Shown here in pieces: positions 35,101 through 51,517 of a stretch of DNA of 64,000 nucleotides; the first letter of the stretch is position 1; the number at the start of each line of letters is the position of its first letter. Made by a program: the position numbers and the translations under genes. This DNA comes from Haliclona indistincta (lineage: Eukaryota > Porifera > Demospongiae > Haplosclerida > Chalinidae), in contig OZ024788.1 of assembly GCA_964017065.1 (NCBI GenBank), positions 1,196,305-1,260,304 of the forward strand, in the 5' to 3' direction. The notes under the pieces were generated by a model. That model was not told the DNA's origin and ran no database searches. It saw nothing but the letters and a program-made list of their open reading frames with translations.

Positions 35101-35475
35101 ACCTGCCAAGTGATCTACCCACAGCTGCTGGTAGCTCCAGTACCCTCAGTGAGTCACACATGTACACAAGTTGTGACAGTGGTACTCCTCTATACAGGTA
35201 TTGATGACCTGTTTGAAGTAAAGATGTTCTTAAAGAGTGTAGTTGACTGGCAGGGTCTTGGTCTAGCCCTTGGACTGCTCTATCCTACACTGAAGAGGAT
35301 CAAGAAGGAGCAACATGGAGACATTAATGACTGCATGATGGAGATGCTTGAAGCTTGGCTACAGCAACAAGATAATGTCAGAGAGAAAGGCGTCCCATCA
35401 TGGGCAGTGCTGAGGAAAGCTCTCAATATGATTGGCGAGAAGGAAATAGCCACTAGCAGTGATCTCATCACATGA
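32134..35475 (+). CDS. ROCO3: ankyrin repeat - Roc - COR - Death domain protein, longest intact copy
   Basis: Exons 32134-35010, 35076-35148 and 35198-35475, in phase, encode about 1075 residues. The domain order is as in ROCO1, but with about eight ankyrin repeats. The P-loop GDSGAGKT starts at residue 361, exactly 99 residues (three 33-residue repeats) later than in ROCO1. Roc motifs DFAGQ and SHAD are present. The Death domain (LFEVKMFLKSV, YPTLKRIKKE, SWAVLRKALNMIG) is related to that of ROCO1, with more substitutions than the Roc-COR part, and has a longer C-terminal tail. It is probably a cytosolic GTPase-regulated adaptor; the ligand for the ankyrin repeats is unknown. It converges on CCP3, with AATAAA at 35674. 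Confidence 0.92.
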
Positions 35476-35673
35476 TGGTGAGTTAGAGCTGCTAGTGTAC
35501 TGGACTGGTACTGTGTCAGTTGTCTCTCATACAGGACTAGGAGGAACTAGAGCTATAAAGTTTGGACTGGATCTATAGGAAAGATTAATCATGGCTCCAA
35601 TTCTATTAATAGTAACAGAACCACCAGATTTACAAAAAAATTAATTATTATTATTTTTTTATTTTGAAACTTG

Positions 35674-35679
35674 AATAAA
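35674..35679 (+). terminator. Poly(A) signal of ROCO3
   Basis: AATAAA 199 bases after the ROCO3 stop and only 39 bases before the CCP3 stop on the other strand, so the 3' ends overlap or abut. Confidence 0.55.
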
Positions 35680-35717
35680 ACAGGATTTCAGCTATGAATT
35701 ATAATTATTGTCAAAAG

Positions 35718-42010
<6,293 letters not shown>

Positions 42011-42174
42011 CTAGGATAGGGAAAAGGAATTTCACAATCACGGTACACCGTTAATGAGATTCATAGCTCATCATAACGATAGTCATTGTATTGATAGACT
42101 GATAGTGATAATCATAGATTATAATAATTTATCGCACACGTGCTCAACCTTGCTCGCTCGTGCTTAGCAGCATC
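42011..42174. promoter_or_regulatory. Intergenic region between CCP3 and TRAF copy 2
   Basis: Only 164 bases lie between the first identified CCP3 exon (minus) and the TRAF2 ATG (plus). There is AT-rich sequence and a CACGTG E-box at 42137-42142, and no TATA box. It must contain either the CCP3 first exon or a shared divergent promoter. Confidence 0.35.
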
Positions 42175-43885
42175 ATGGCGGTTGAATACCACTTTGTTAC
42201 AGAGCCTCCTGAGAATCGCTTCTGTCCCGTTTGCTTAGAACTACTATTCGATCCGTTCTTGACTGACTGTGGTCATCATGTCTGCCGACAATGCTACACG
42301 CGACTTCTCGCAGAGAGCAAGGAGTGTCCAGAGTGTCGTGAACCTGATGCTCTGTCCAGTGCTCGTCTCAACAAGTTCCTCCAGCGTGAGATCAATGACC
42401 TCAAGGTTCGCTGCCAGCACCACAGGGAAGGCTGTGAGTGGACAGGAGAGGTGAGGGACCTCCAGAGCCATCTTGATAAAAAGTGTGACCACATCCTCCT
42501 GCCTTGCTCTTTTGGTTGTGGTGAGAGAATACGGAGCGGCGCCATGAGAGATCACAAGAAGAGATACTGTACTAAGCGTCAGATGAGCTGCCAATACTGC
42601 TCCTACTTTAGTTCATATGATATCGTCACAGCAAAGCATCTCCCGATCTGCCTTCAGGTTCCCGTGACCTGTCCTAACAACTGCATGAAGGTGGGGCTCA
42701 AGAGAAAGCAACATCAAGCACATATCGATGAGTGCCCTCTACAAGTAATCTCTTGTCCCTTTACCAGTGCCGGCTGCACTGTGAAGCTGCCTCGAAATGA
42801 GATGGAGAACCATGAAGACACCGCCATGCGCCAGCACCTTCGACTCGTGGTGAAGCAATTGCAGCAAGAGACCTCTACTCCTCCTGCAGCTGCAATACAA
42901 CCACCATTCCTCTATAACCAAGCACCAATGGAGTTCATCATCAGTGATTACCATGAGAAGAAAGAAGCTAATGAAGTGTGGTACAGTTCACCATTTTATA
43001 CCCACAACAGAGGCTACATGTTCCGTCTCAACGTGTATCGATAATCCCAATGGTAAAGGTAAAGGCAGTGGTTCTCACCTTTCAGTATATGCTCAACTTA
43101 TGAGAGGAGAATATGATAATGAGTTAGAATGGCCATTTGAAGGAAGCTTCACAGTCGAACTAATAAACTGGAGAGCAGACAAGAATCACCACTCAAGAAT
43201 AGTTAACTTTAACAAATTGACAGATCATGATGGTACATCAACTTCTCGCGTCTTCAACCTAGACACTGGAATTTCTATAGGATATTCCCAATTCATATCT
43301 CTCACTGACCTGGCGTCCACCACTAACACAGAATACTTGTGTGATGACTATCTCAAACTAAGAGTTAGTGTGGCAGTCTACTCCACACCTCTCCTCCCCC
43401 TGGCCCCAGCATGGCAGGACCCCCTCATCAGCACCCAGTCTGGGGCTCAGTTCATCATATCAGAGTATTCCAAACGCAAGCAGTTCAACAACCGATACTA
43501 CAGTTCACCATTCACCACCAGCCCACAGGGTTATACATTATGCCTCGAAGTGTATGCTAATGGTTATGGTAGTGGAAAGGGCAGCCACTTGTCGATCTAT
43601 ACTGTCATCATGAAAGGTCAGCACGATGACCGCCTCCAGTGGCCATTCACTGGTACCATCATCTTTGAGCTCCTCAACTGGCTGGAGGACAAAGAACACT
43701 ACAAGAGGACACTCACAATTGATACGAAAGATGACTTTGTTAGAGTTACTGAAGGAAAGTTTGGAAGATCATTCGGTTATCCACAGGTCATCTCTCATTC
43801 CTCTCTTACCTCATCCACTACTAACACACAATATCTTTACCAGGACTGTATTCATGTGAGAGTACAAGTCATAGCCAACAACTAA
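42175..43885 (+). CDS. TRAF-like RING / TRAF zinc finger / double MATH protein, copy 2 (7-base frameshift in MATH1)
   Basis: ATG at 42175 (MAVEYHFVTE) is the first Met before the RING; the track from 42160 has no earlier ATG. The RING is at residues ~18-60, TRAF zinc fingers at ~75-210, MATH1 begins near 42930 and MATH2 ends at TAA 43883-43885. Near 43038 the bases CGATAAT are extra relative to copy 1. They put a TAA in frame after VYR and shift the rest; skipping them restores the alignment to copy 1. The zinc-finger lesion of copy 1 is absent here. So each copy has one different lesion. If real, copy 2 yields a RING/zinc-finger protein with a cut MATH domain that could still act as an E3 ligase or as a dominant interfering form. 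TNF receptor-associated factor-like. Confidence 0.88.
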
Positions 43886-43965
43886 ACCATTGTCCTGACT
43901 CACTCTCTACTTATGCTAATCATCATGATCCAAGAACTTTAACCAAGTCACACATAAAGACAATG

Positions 43966-43971
43966 AATAAA
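43966..43971 (+). terminator. Poly(A) signal of TRAF copy 2
   Basis: AATAAA 81 bases after the stop, as in copy 1. Confidence 0.6.
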
Positions 43972-44048
43972 TTAATTGTGTGCTTGTCAGCATTCATTAT
44001 CATAATCACCCATTATCATTATGATCACTACTGAATAATCTTGATAAG

Positions 44049-44943
44049 TTAGGAGCCTACTGTTGCACGTTGAGCTGTACTACCAATCACACACAATAGT
44101 GATAGTCTATTTGCATACATTTAATTTAAACTGCCGATTAATCTAGACCACACCCATTAGCATACCTGCCGTGTTATAGAATGGTTCTGGTGAGGATGGT
44201 GAATCAAGCAAGAACACAGTCCTACTGACAGCACACTCCACCTCTGCCGGCCTATACACACACACACACACGCACATGAAGAGACATTATAGATAAGAGA
44301 TGCTTGTTTCTGGTGTACATCTTTTACCAACGAGGGAGAAATCTGTTCTTCTGCTGAGGTCGAGACAAGCTCAGTGGAGCACGCAGCGAGTGGAACTAAA
44401 GAATTGAGAATGAGAGAGTGCACAGAGGAGGGAAAGAGAGGAAGGAAGGAGCAAAGGGGGGAAACTAGTTATTTACTCATTCTATGTCTGAGTGATCGAA
44501 GTCTCACCTCTTTACCTTCACGAAAGTGATAGACGAGTTGGGTCGTCTTTCTCTTCTCTTCTTCTGTAATAACTACACAAGAAGTCATACTGTACACCCA
44601 GCTATTGAGCTTACTAAAGCTCTTCTGCTGTCTCTCCTGCCGCTTCCTCTCCTCCTCGATGGCGCTTTGCTGTCTTCTCCTGCTCTCTTGTTGTTTGTAT
44701 TCTAAAACAGAGAGACAGGGTTTCAAAACTTGCTCGAGTTAAGATGACACCTGCTAACCAACTAGCAAGCGTCCATGCCCGAAGAAGCCGTGTGCTAACA
44801 GCGTCTTTCTAACGTACTCTTGAGGAAAGCTCAGCGCCTTCAGGAAGAAAGCACATGGACGGGCATTAATTAGAATAATCTACAGCAACACTCACCGTCG
44901 AATCGGCTAGCCGCTCGTTCAAATCCTCCAATTTTACTGCCAT
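44049..44943 (-). CDS. Small coiled-coil protein of unknown function, fuller copy
   Basis: Minus-strand exons: candidate first exon 44943-44896 (MAVKLEDLNERLADST, donor GTGAGT), then 44701-44508, 44241-44166 and 44074-44049 (TAA). The last three joins are in phase and conserved in copy 1. The join from exon 1 is out of phase with the GTGAGT donor. It fits if a GT four bases later is used, or if a tiny exon is missing, so the 5' end is provisional. The product of about 115 residues has a charged N-terminal helix (RRRQQSAIEEERKR) and a compact C-terminal part (SWVYSMTSCVVITEE). A coiled-coil subunit of a complex is possible, but no family is recognised. It shares a 296-bp divergent promoter with the PNPLA gene. 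Confidence 0.55.
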
Positions 44944-45239
44944 TGCGTACTGATCACTTCAAGGACTCATTTCCTGCCTGGATCGCGGCGCTGGACTACA
45001 AACCTCTCAGGAAGAAGCCGCCGGCCCGCGAGCGAACGAGACCAAGTGTTAATTCGCGGGCGTTGCTATGGTGATTAGCCTTATCTCGTGACGACTCGAC
45101 GACCAATCAGATTCGCTCATTATAGTGAAACCACACCCTCGAACTTGTAATTATACCCCCCGCACACCTCCATTACGCCCAGGAAGAAGCTACTGAGTCA
45201 CTTTATGCTGTACGTTATGGCGATAGTCTACTGGAAATC
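44944..45239. promoter_or_regulatory. Divergent promoter between the coiled-coil gene and PNPLA
   Basis: 296 bases between two opposed ATGs, GC-richer than the surroundings. It contains GTTGCTATGGTGAT at 45063-45076, similar to the X-box-like motif at 4313 but with a weaker second half, and CCAATCAG (45102-45109). No TATA box. Confidence 0.4.
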
Positions 45240-48200
45240 ATGACAGCTATCGTACCAAAAGCTCGTTTACTGATGGCGCTCGAGAAGGGCAACTGGGAGA
45301 TCTCCTTCGCCGGCTGTGGATTGCTATCCTTCTACCACGCTGGAGTAGGACAGTGCGTTCAGGAGAAAGCGCCTGAACTGCTCGAGAAAGTCGGCGCCTT
45401 TTATGGTGCCTCAGCCGGGGCAATCACAGCAGTCATGGCTGCCTGTAAGATCGATTCTAAACGAGGCTTCGCGTTCCTTAAATCGATCCACGAGCTGGGA
45501 CGACACTGGGCACTGGGTCGTTTCGGCGTGTTCCATCCTCGTTTCAACATCCAACAGCGACTGAGAGAGTTCCTGAACGAGGTCCTACCTCGCAATGCGC
45601 ACAAAATGTGCCGTGGACGCGTCCACATCTCGCTAACCGTGGTCCCAGAAATGAGCAACTGGCTGGTTACAGATTTCAATACTCGCGCCGAACTCATAAG
45701 TGTAAGCTGACTTAGCACATAGCTACATGTCGTGTGGTTAGTTGCGGTCTTTACATGTGGTAATGTCTTCTCTTATGCAGGCTCTGGTAGCAAGCAGCTA
45801 CATACCAGTCTGGGGAGGGCTGTCTGTGCCTAGATTCAGAGGAAAGGTGTTGATTGAGCATGTGATTAGTTACTATTATTCACCACTTCCTTGATTAACT
45901 AACTCACCAAACCTGCCTACAACTCACTCACTACTCATAGTTCCACTTCAAACACTTTTTACTTTCTTGCACACTCCAGCCCTCGCTCACTCACTTTTTC
46001 TCTCTCTCCCTCTCCCTTTTCTCAGATGTGTGTTGATGGAGGAATGACTAACAACCTGCCTCGCTCAAACAACCCTAATCTAATCACTGTCTCTCCATTC
46101 TCTGGAGAGTGTGACATCAGTCCAAAGGAGTCACAAACCCACCACGAGATAATGATCACAGGGATGCCTGCTCAGATCTGCTGGTCTAATGTATTCAAAG
46201 GTATTGGAGCCCTACTACCCATGGCTTGGGAAGAGGTGGAAGGCTTGTACCACCAAGGACAGAGAGATGCCCAGCGCTACTTGGAGAGAGAAGGTACAAA
46301 TCCACATTGCTGTAGGGTAGATAGCTTTTTGCTTCACTCACTCACTGTCTCACTCACACCCTCACTGTTTCACTCACTCACTATCTCACACCCTCACTGT
46401 TTCACTCACTCACTATGAGTATCTCACACCCTCACTGTTTCACTCACTATCTCACACCCTCACTGTTTCACTCACTCACTATCTCACACCCTCACTGTTT
46501 CACTCACTCGCTCACTCACACGCACTCACTGTCGGTTTGTGATGTTTTGTGCCTCGTCGAACTAAAGTCACTACCTAGTCTACCTTCTTATCTTACTAGT
46601 TCTCACATACACTTCACTTCATATTAATAGGAAGTCATATGCTTAGTGCTAATAGGTGTAAGAGGAGATTTGTAACAGCAATACCATGTACCATAATATC
46701 CGTTGTTCAAGATGTGTATACCACATCTATTAAAATTTGTATTACTGAACTGGTAATGCTGGATTCCATAATGATATCACATGGTTGCTGTATGATGTGT
46801 TTGCTTAGGTCTGTCAGTCTGTGTTGTCTAAACAAACTTTAACCACACTAGTACTAGTTTGGTCATGTGAGTTGTGTGGATGAGTGGGTGAGCCTCCAAG
46901 TGCTCAAGATGACTTGTATTGTTTATTTACCAGCAAAGAATAGTGCATTTAAGTGCTTTTATGGAGAACTAATGTGTGACAATGTATAGACAGTTTCATT
47001 TTAACTCATGTGAGTTTGTTTTAAGCTATGTCTGTGTGTGAGTTTGAATCATAGATTCTATTCACAGACATCAGTTCTTCATAAAGTGCTGTGTATCAGA
47101 ATTAGTGTTTTGCTGGTCCAACGTATGCTTATTGCGTATCTTTGACTTGCCTATAGAAAAGTGGTAGCTACAAAATGCATGAGTGTTCCAACTGAAGTGA
47201 AAATCACTGTATCACACAGCAGGAACAAAAATTAATGTGCTTAAAATGAGCTTAGAATCAATCGTAGAAAGGAGCTATGAGAGCAGAATTGCTTTACATC
47301 ACAATAATGTGACAAAGCTTGTACCTGTATCAGTGACTAAGCATATTATTCTTTCATGATTGATGTAATTCATTGTTTCATCATATCCTGTGTGTTGTGT
47401 GCATGTGGTTAGTGTTGATATGTGCTAAACTGTATTCACGACTATCAACAGCCTCTGGTGAATATTGAGACCACTTCAATACCTGCTCACACCTGTTGTC
47501 ATGGGATATCAAACTAGCTATTAGCGATTAGCACTTCATAAACCCATCACATGGATAAGGTGTTGTCTTACTCCACAACCCTTGACTGACCAAGATAGGC
47601 AAGTGTTGATCCAGAACCTTACACACTTGAGTTACTGCTTGCTTACATAGCAGAGGAATGAGGTATTGTATGAAATTAGCGATTCACCCAAAACAGGACT
47701 TATCACTACACAGAAGTGATGTTATCTAAACAGCGATAGTTTACAGCGTTAATGTTATTCATAATCTTCTAATGATATCCATTACTGAATTTAAATTTTA
47801 CATATCTTAGTACAATAAGAAGGGTATTGGACAGACAATCTTTGCACTCTATTATAACATTGCACTCACTCACTCAGTTGTGTGTGTGTGACAAGCAACC
47901 ATGTTGATGCACCATCTCTGAATTAAGGTGTTTAAACTCTGTATCTTTTCTCTCATTGTAGGATATCTCCAGCCTCCACCTCTGGAACCAGTGGGTGTGG
48001 TTAAACGAGACTGCTGCCCCTCCCCCACTGAGGAGAGCACCAGTGACTACTTCAGCATGACTCACTCTCGTCGTTCCTCGGCTCTGCCCGGCCTGGACTC
48101 CTGGATGCTGCACCTAGACAGCGACCAAGATGAGCTGGAAGAGGAAGAAGAGAGCTCTCATCTTGAAGCAGTAACCACGTACGGTCGCTCATGGACAGGA

Positions 48201-48463
48201 CTGTCACCGTCTTGGAACAAGTCAGTCTCACTCATAAAAAATAGATATTTTCAAGTAATTGCATTTCTTATCTCTTTCACTACAGAGTGACTGGTTTGCT
48301 ACACATGCCAAAGCAAGAGCAGGTGTCTCTGCTGCGCAGTCTCTGGCGCGCTGTCAGAGTGCTGCGGGGTAAAATGGAGCAATCTCTGTCTTCTTCATCG
48401 TGTGAGGAGAGCGTCATTAACTGCAGGAGAATGCTGTTTAATGCTCTCTCAACTACATCTTGA
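45240..48463 (+). CDS. Patatin-like phospholipase / triacylglycerol lipase (PNPLA2/3-like)
   Basis: Five exons in phase: 45240-45701, 45781-45846, 46026-46293, 47962-48220 and 48286-48463 (TGA), giving 410 residues. The N-terminal patatin domain has the oxyanion loop GCGLLSFYHAG (about residue 25), the nucleophile elbow GASAG with Ser58, and the second catalytic residue Asp180 in DGG, so the Ser-Asp dyad is complete. The segments NWEISFAGCG and NTITVSPFSGE-type (here NLITVSPFSGE) place it with ATGL/adiponutrin. It would hydrolyse triacylglycerol or retinyl esters at lipid droplets. The C-terminal part is acidic and lacks a clear membrane segment. The donor after exon 2 (GTGTTG) is weak but needed to reach DGG in frame. 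Intron 4 is 1.67 kb, long for this locus. Confidence 0.92.
46336..46525. repeat. Tandem repeat in PNPLA intron 4
   Basis: Units of about 33-40 bases built from CACACCCTCACTGTTTCACT and CACTCACTATCT. The rest of the intron to 47961 shows no gene. Confidence 0.85.
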
Positions 48464-48652
48464 TACAGTCTATTAATAACTCTTTCCTTATAAAGCTCTC
48501 TCTCCCTCTCTTAATCCTCTCTCTCTCTCTTTGTGAGTTGAAAGTATTATTTATGAAGATGTTTGACAAAATAAGATTTTTACATCCACAATAATTATAG
48601 CATGGCATGGGGGTCTGTTCAGTAATACTATGTTTCTCTAGTCTATAGTAAC

Positions 48653-48689
48653 CAGCTGTTGATGTATAGAGTCTATACATCAACAGCTG
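48653..48689. repeat. Perfect hairpin, 17-base arms and 3-base loop, between convergent genes
   Basis: CAGCTGTTGATGTATAG and its exact reverse complement flank AGT. It lies in the 318-base interval between the PNPLA stop and the kinase 1 stop, a possible transcript-end structure. No other gene is seen in 48464-48781. Confidence 0.85.
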
Positions 48690-48781
48690 TTTATCTAATC
48701 AAAACTAATGTTGTTATGTAACTTAACATGAAACTTGAAATAACACTGCAATAGTCTACTCAGTAAGTCACACTTTCACTC

Positions 48782-50305
48782 TCAAATGTCTGCACTCGCC
48801 ACTGTCACTCGGCTGTGGATTGTAGATGACTTCATCACACGTCTCCACTTTTCTTCAAATTCCTTTGCCTCCGGTCGTTTTGAGGCTACTTTATCCCAAC
48901 ATTCGTGCAACAACTCCTCTACTGAGTCATCTAACGGTTTATTCTCAGAAGAAGGGCGGTGATCCCCTTCTCCCACATGCCTCTCTAGCTGCCTCTGGTT
49001 AAGACCATCAAATGGCTCTTCTTCTGTAAACACTTCAAACACTACTATAGCCAGTGAATAGATATCTGTTGGAAACATCTGAGACTTTGAAAGCAGATCT
49101 CCACGAAGAATTTCAGGAGCTGAGTATCGAGGAGTGCCTTGACCAGCTCGAACAGACTGAGTCGTTTCTGTAACACTTTTCACCGTACTGAGGCCAAAGT
49201 CGGCTAACTTGACATCATCATTGGAATCGAGAAGAATATTTTCGCTCTTAATATCGCAGTGAGCTATCCTCTTGTTGTCATGGAGATACACTAGAGCATC
49301 TGCTGTCTGGCTGATAATATCCTTCTTTTTGTCAGTTGTAAAGACATTCTCATCGACAAAGATGGCTTTGAACAAACTGCGGCGCAATTGCTCCATAACG
49401 AAGCCGACACAGCTGCTCTCAGCAACAGCACCTAACAGCTTGACAGTGTGAGGATGATCGAGAGATGACAAGATGGTTACTTCTCTCAGGAAGCTTTTCA
49501 ACTGCCTATTTGACAGTTGTGAACAATTTAGCCTTTTGAAAGCTATTGCAGAATCGTGCCATTGATCTGCCCTTACTACACCAAAACCACCACGTCCAAT
49601 CTCTTGTTTCAACACTAGCTCTCCATAAGGAATCAATTGTGAACGATTGTGCGGACTAGCACGATCATCCAAGCATGGAACATCGGTGGATAGCTTTGTG
49701 GCGGCGCTCACTCTCCGGCGCTCCTCTGCCAGATCTTGCTGCTGTTGATAACCATAGCTGTGGTCATGGTCTCGCCGAGACTCATCTGATATTGCCATAC
49801 CTTCTAAGATACCCCGGACTTGCATGACGGCATGGTTCTCCCTCTGATGATGATTCACCCTCCTAGTTGTGGGAGTTTCAACATGATCCAGGCTCCAATA
49901 ATCAGGATTGTCTGAATAATACTCTGATCCAGTAGTGCGACTAACAACGTGTGTCCCATGAGGTTTACCAACACGACCCAATTTCCTATTGTATGCATTG
50001 TCGACATACACACGAGATGAGGAAGTAGTCGGTGCAGCACAGCTGCTGTAGCTACTGCTAACACTAGCACCTTGATTTGATCTCGTATGTGGAGCGACAT
50101 AAGTGCCATCAGATCTGGTGTATCCCTTCACGTAGACTACATCACTCGACTGGTCCGACGCAGTCGATCTGCTGCTACAGCTGGATCTGCTGCTGCTGCT
50201 TCCACTTGAAGCGGAATCGCGACTAATCACATGGGACCCTATAGGCTTGCCGACGCGACCTACACGTCTGTTGTAGGCATTGTCTACATAGCAACGTTTA
50301 GACAT
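48782..50305 (-). CDS. TKL-like protein kinase with two DNAYNR repeats
   Basis: Single exon, 507 residues. The start at MSKRCYVDNAYNR (50305) is chosen because the neighbouring paralogue starts MSKGCYVDNASNR; the frame is open 18 codons further up. The N-terminus has two copies of a ~25-residue repeat (core DNAYNR, then GRVGKP and GTHVVSR) plus one decayed copy, a Ser-rich region, and the motif GYTRSDGTYVAPHTRS. The kinase domain starts near residue 225: glycine loop GRGGFGVV (237-), Lys257, catalytic loop HCDIKSEN (349-), DFG (369-371), SAPE, and a C-lobe with WDKVASKRP typical of TKL kinases. HRD is changed to HCD, but the catalytic Asp, Lys and DFG are present, so activity is likely. Role unknown; a receptor-independent signalling kinase is inferred. 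Convergent with PNPLA. Confidence 0.85.
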   Translation of the reverse strand: MSKRCYVDNAYNRRVGRVGKPIGSHVISRDSASSGSSSSRSSCSSRSTASDQSSDVVYVKGYTRSDGTYVAPHTRSNQGASVSSSYSSCAAPTTSSSRVYVDNAYNRKLGRVGKPHGTHVVSRTTGSEYYSDNPDYWSLDHVETPTTRRVNHHQRENHAVMQVRGILEGMAISDESRRDHDHSYGYQQQQDLAEERRRVSAATKLSTDVPCLDDRASPHNRSQLIPYGELVLKQEIGRGGFGVVRADQWHDSAIAFKRLNCSQLSNRQLKSFLREVTILSSLDHPHTVKLLGAVAESSCVGFVMEQLRRSLFKAIFVDENVFTTDKKKDIISQTADALVYLHDNKRIAHCDIKSENILLDSNDDVKLADFGLSTVKSVTETTQSVRAGQGTPRYSAPEILRGDLLSKSQMFPTDIYSLAIVVFEVFTEEEPFDGLNQRQLERHVGEGDHRPSSENKPLDDSVEELLHECWDKVASKRPEAKEFEEKWRRVMKSSTIHSRVTVASADI

Positions 50306-51517
50306 CTCCCTTTCTGTCTTCAGCTGTCGCTGTCTGAAACGACGGAAACGGCAAGTCACGGAATAAGAAGTAATAATAATAATTATTGATAATCATTAAT
50401 AACTGCTATGTTAAAATTTCCAGTATGTGTTCTTCTGCAAAAAAGTGACGTTTCCGACATGGTCTTCAAGAAATTTGTCAGGATTTCCTGCTGCAGTGGT
50501 GTGTAGATCTAAAAATGTTTGAAAAATTTCCAGCCTGCCGCACTGGCAGTAAGTACAGTGCATGTCCTGACAAATTACATGCAATGTCGTGCACCGATAT
50601 TATGCACTGATATTCAATTGTGACCCCCACTCCCCCCTCCCGGCGGGCAATGCTGGGGACATAGTAGGGATTTGACCTAGCAAAAATTCAATCGCCCCAC
50701 ATGATCAGTGGGGCATTAAAGCGGTCCACTGTGTCTAATTCCCGCCATTGTATGCGGGTATGGAGCCTACTGCAGAGATTTGACAAATGACCTGCTGTTT
50801 GGGAATGCTCATGCACAATTCAGCATTCCCACCCACGGGGCTGAATTTCAGTTCAATGACCCCTTATCAAAACCTCACCTTCGCCAGGGAGGGGGGACTG
50901 CATGGGCTCAATTGATAGGTGCATTATAATTATCATACGTCAGGAAATGTCAATTTTTGCAGTGTTCATGCATGCATGCATGATTTTTAAACTTATTTTT
51001 AGTCAAAGCATTACTCTCAGTAATTCAGTCATACTATTATCATTGCCGATATAATGATATGTAGGGATGACATCGAATTAAGATGGCGGCTTTTGTATAC
51101 ATACATGTAGCCACAACCGACAGAGGGAACGGAAGCACAAAGGTATATAATTTTTCGTATAAAAGCATAATAATAAAGATAATTATTATTTTTGTCTTTG
51201 CAAAAGATGATTATTTATAATAGCAATACTTAGTTAACTAGATAAGTTAATAATAATAATGCTAACTACTTCACTGAGATGTAAGTGAGAAAATTATACA
51301 TAAATTAAGATACAGGCAAAGTAATAATAAGCAGTAGCACTAAGGTGCTGAAAAAAACGAAAATAAAAATTAATAAACACTAATAGTTAACTAGAACATT
51401 AAGCACTAGCACTAAGGTACAGAAAAACTAGTATACAGTTAGTTAATTCTATACTATAACTTAATAACTGCATGATACTATAGCGGTATTTAATAAAAAT
51501 TATTATACGTGATGTTA
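50306..51517. other. Intergenic region between the two kinase genes
   Basis: It holds the 5' flank of kinase 1 and the 3' flank of kinase 2. AATTTGTCAGGA near 50475 and TCCTGACAAATT near 50566 are inverted and may bound a small element. At 51057-51105 a fragment (TATGTAGGGATGA, AAGATGGCGGC) matches, in inverse orientation, the repeat of 54566 and 57222. No gene is seen. Confidence 0.4.
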
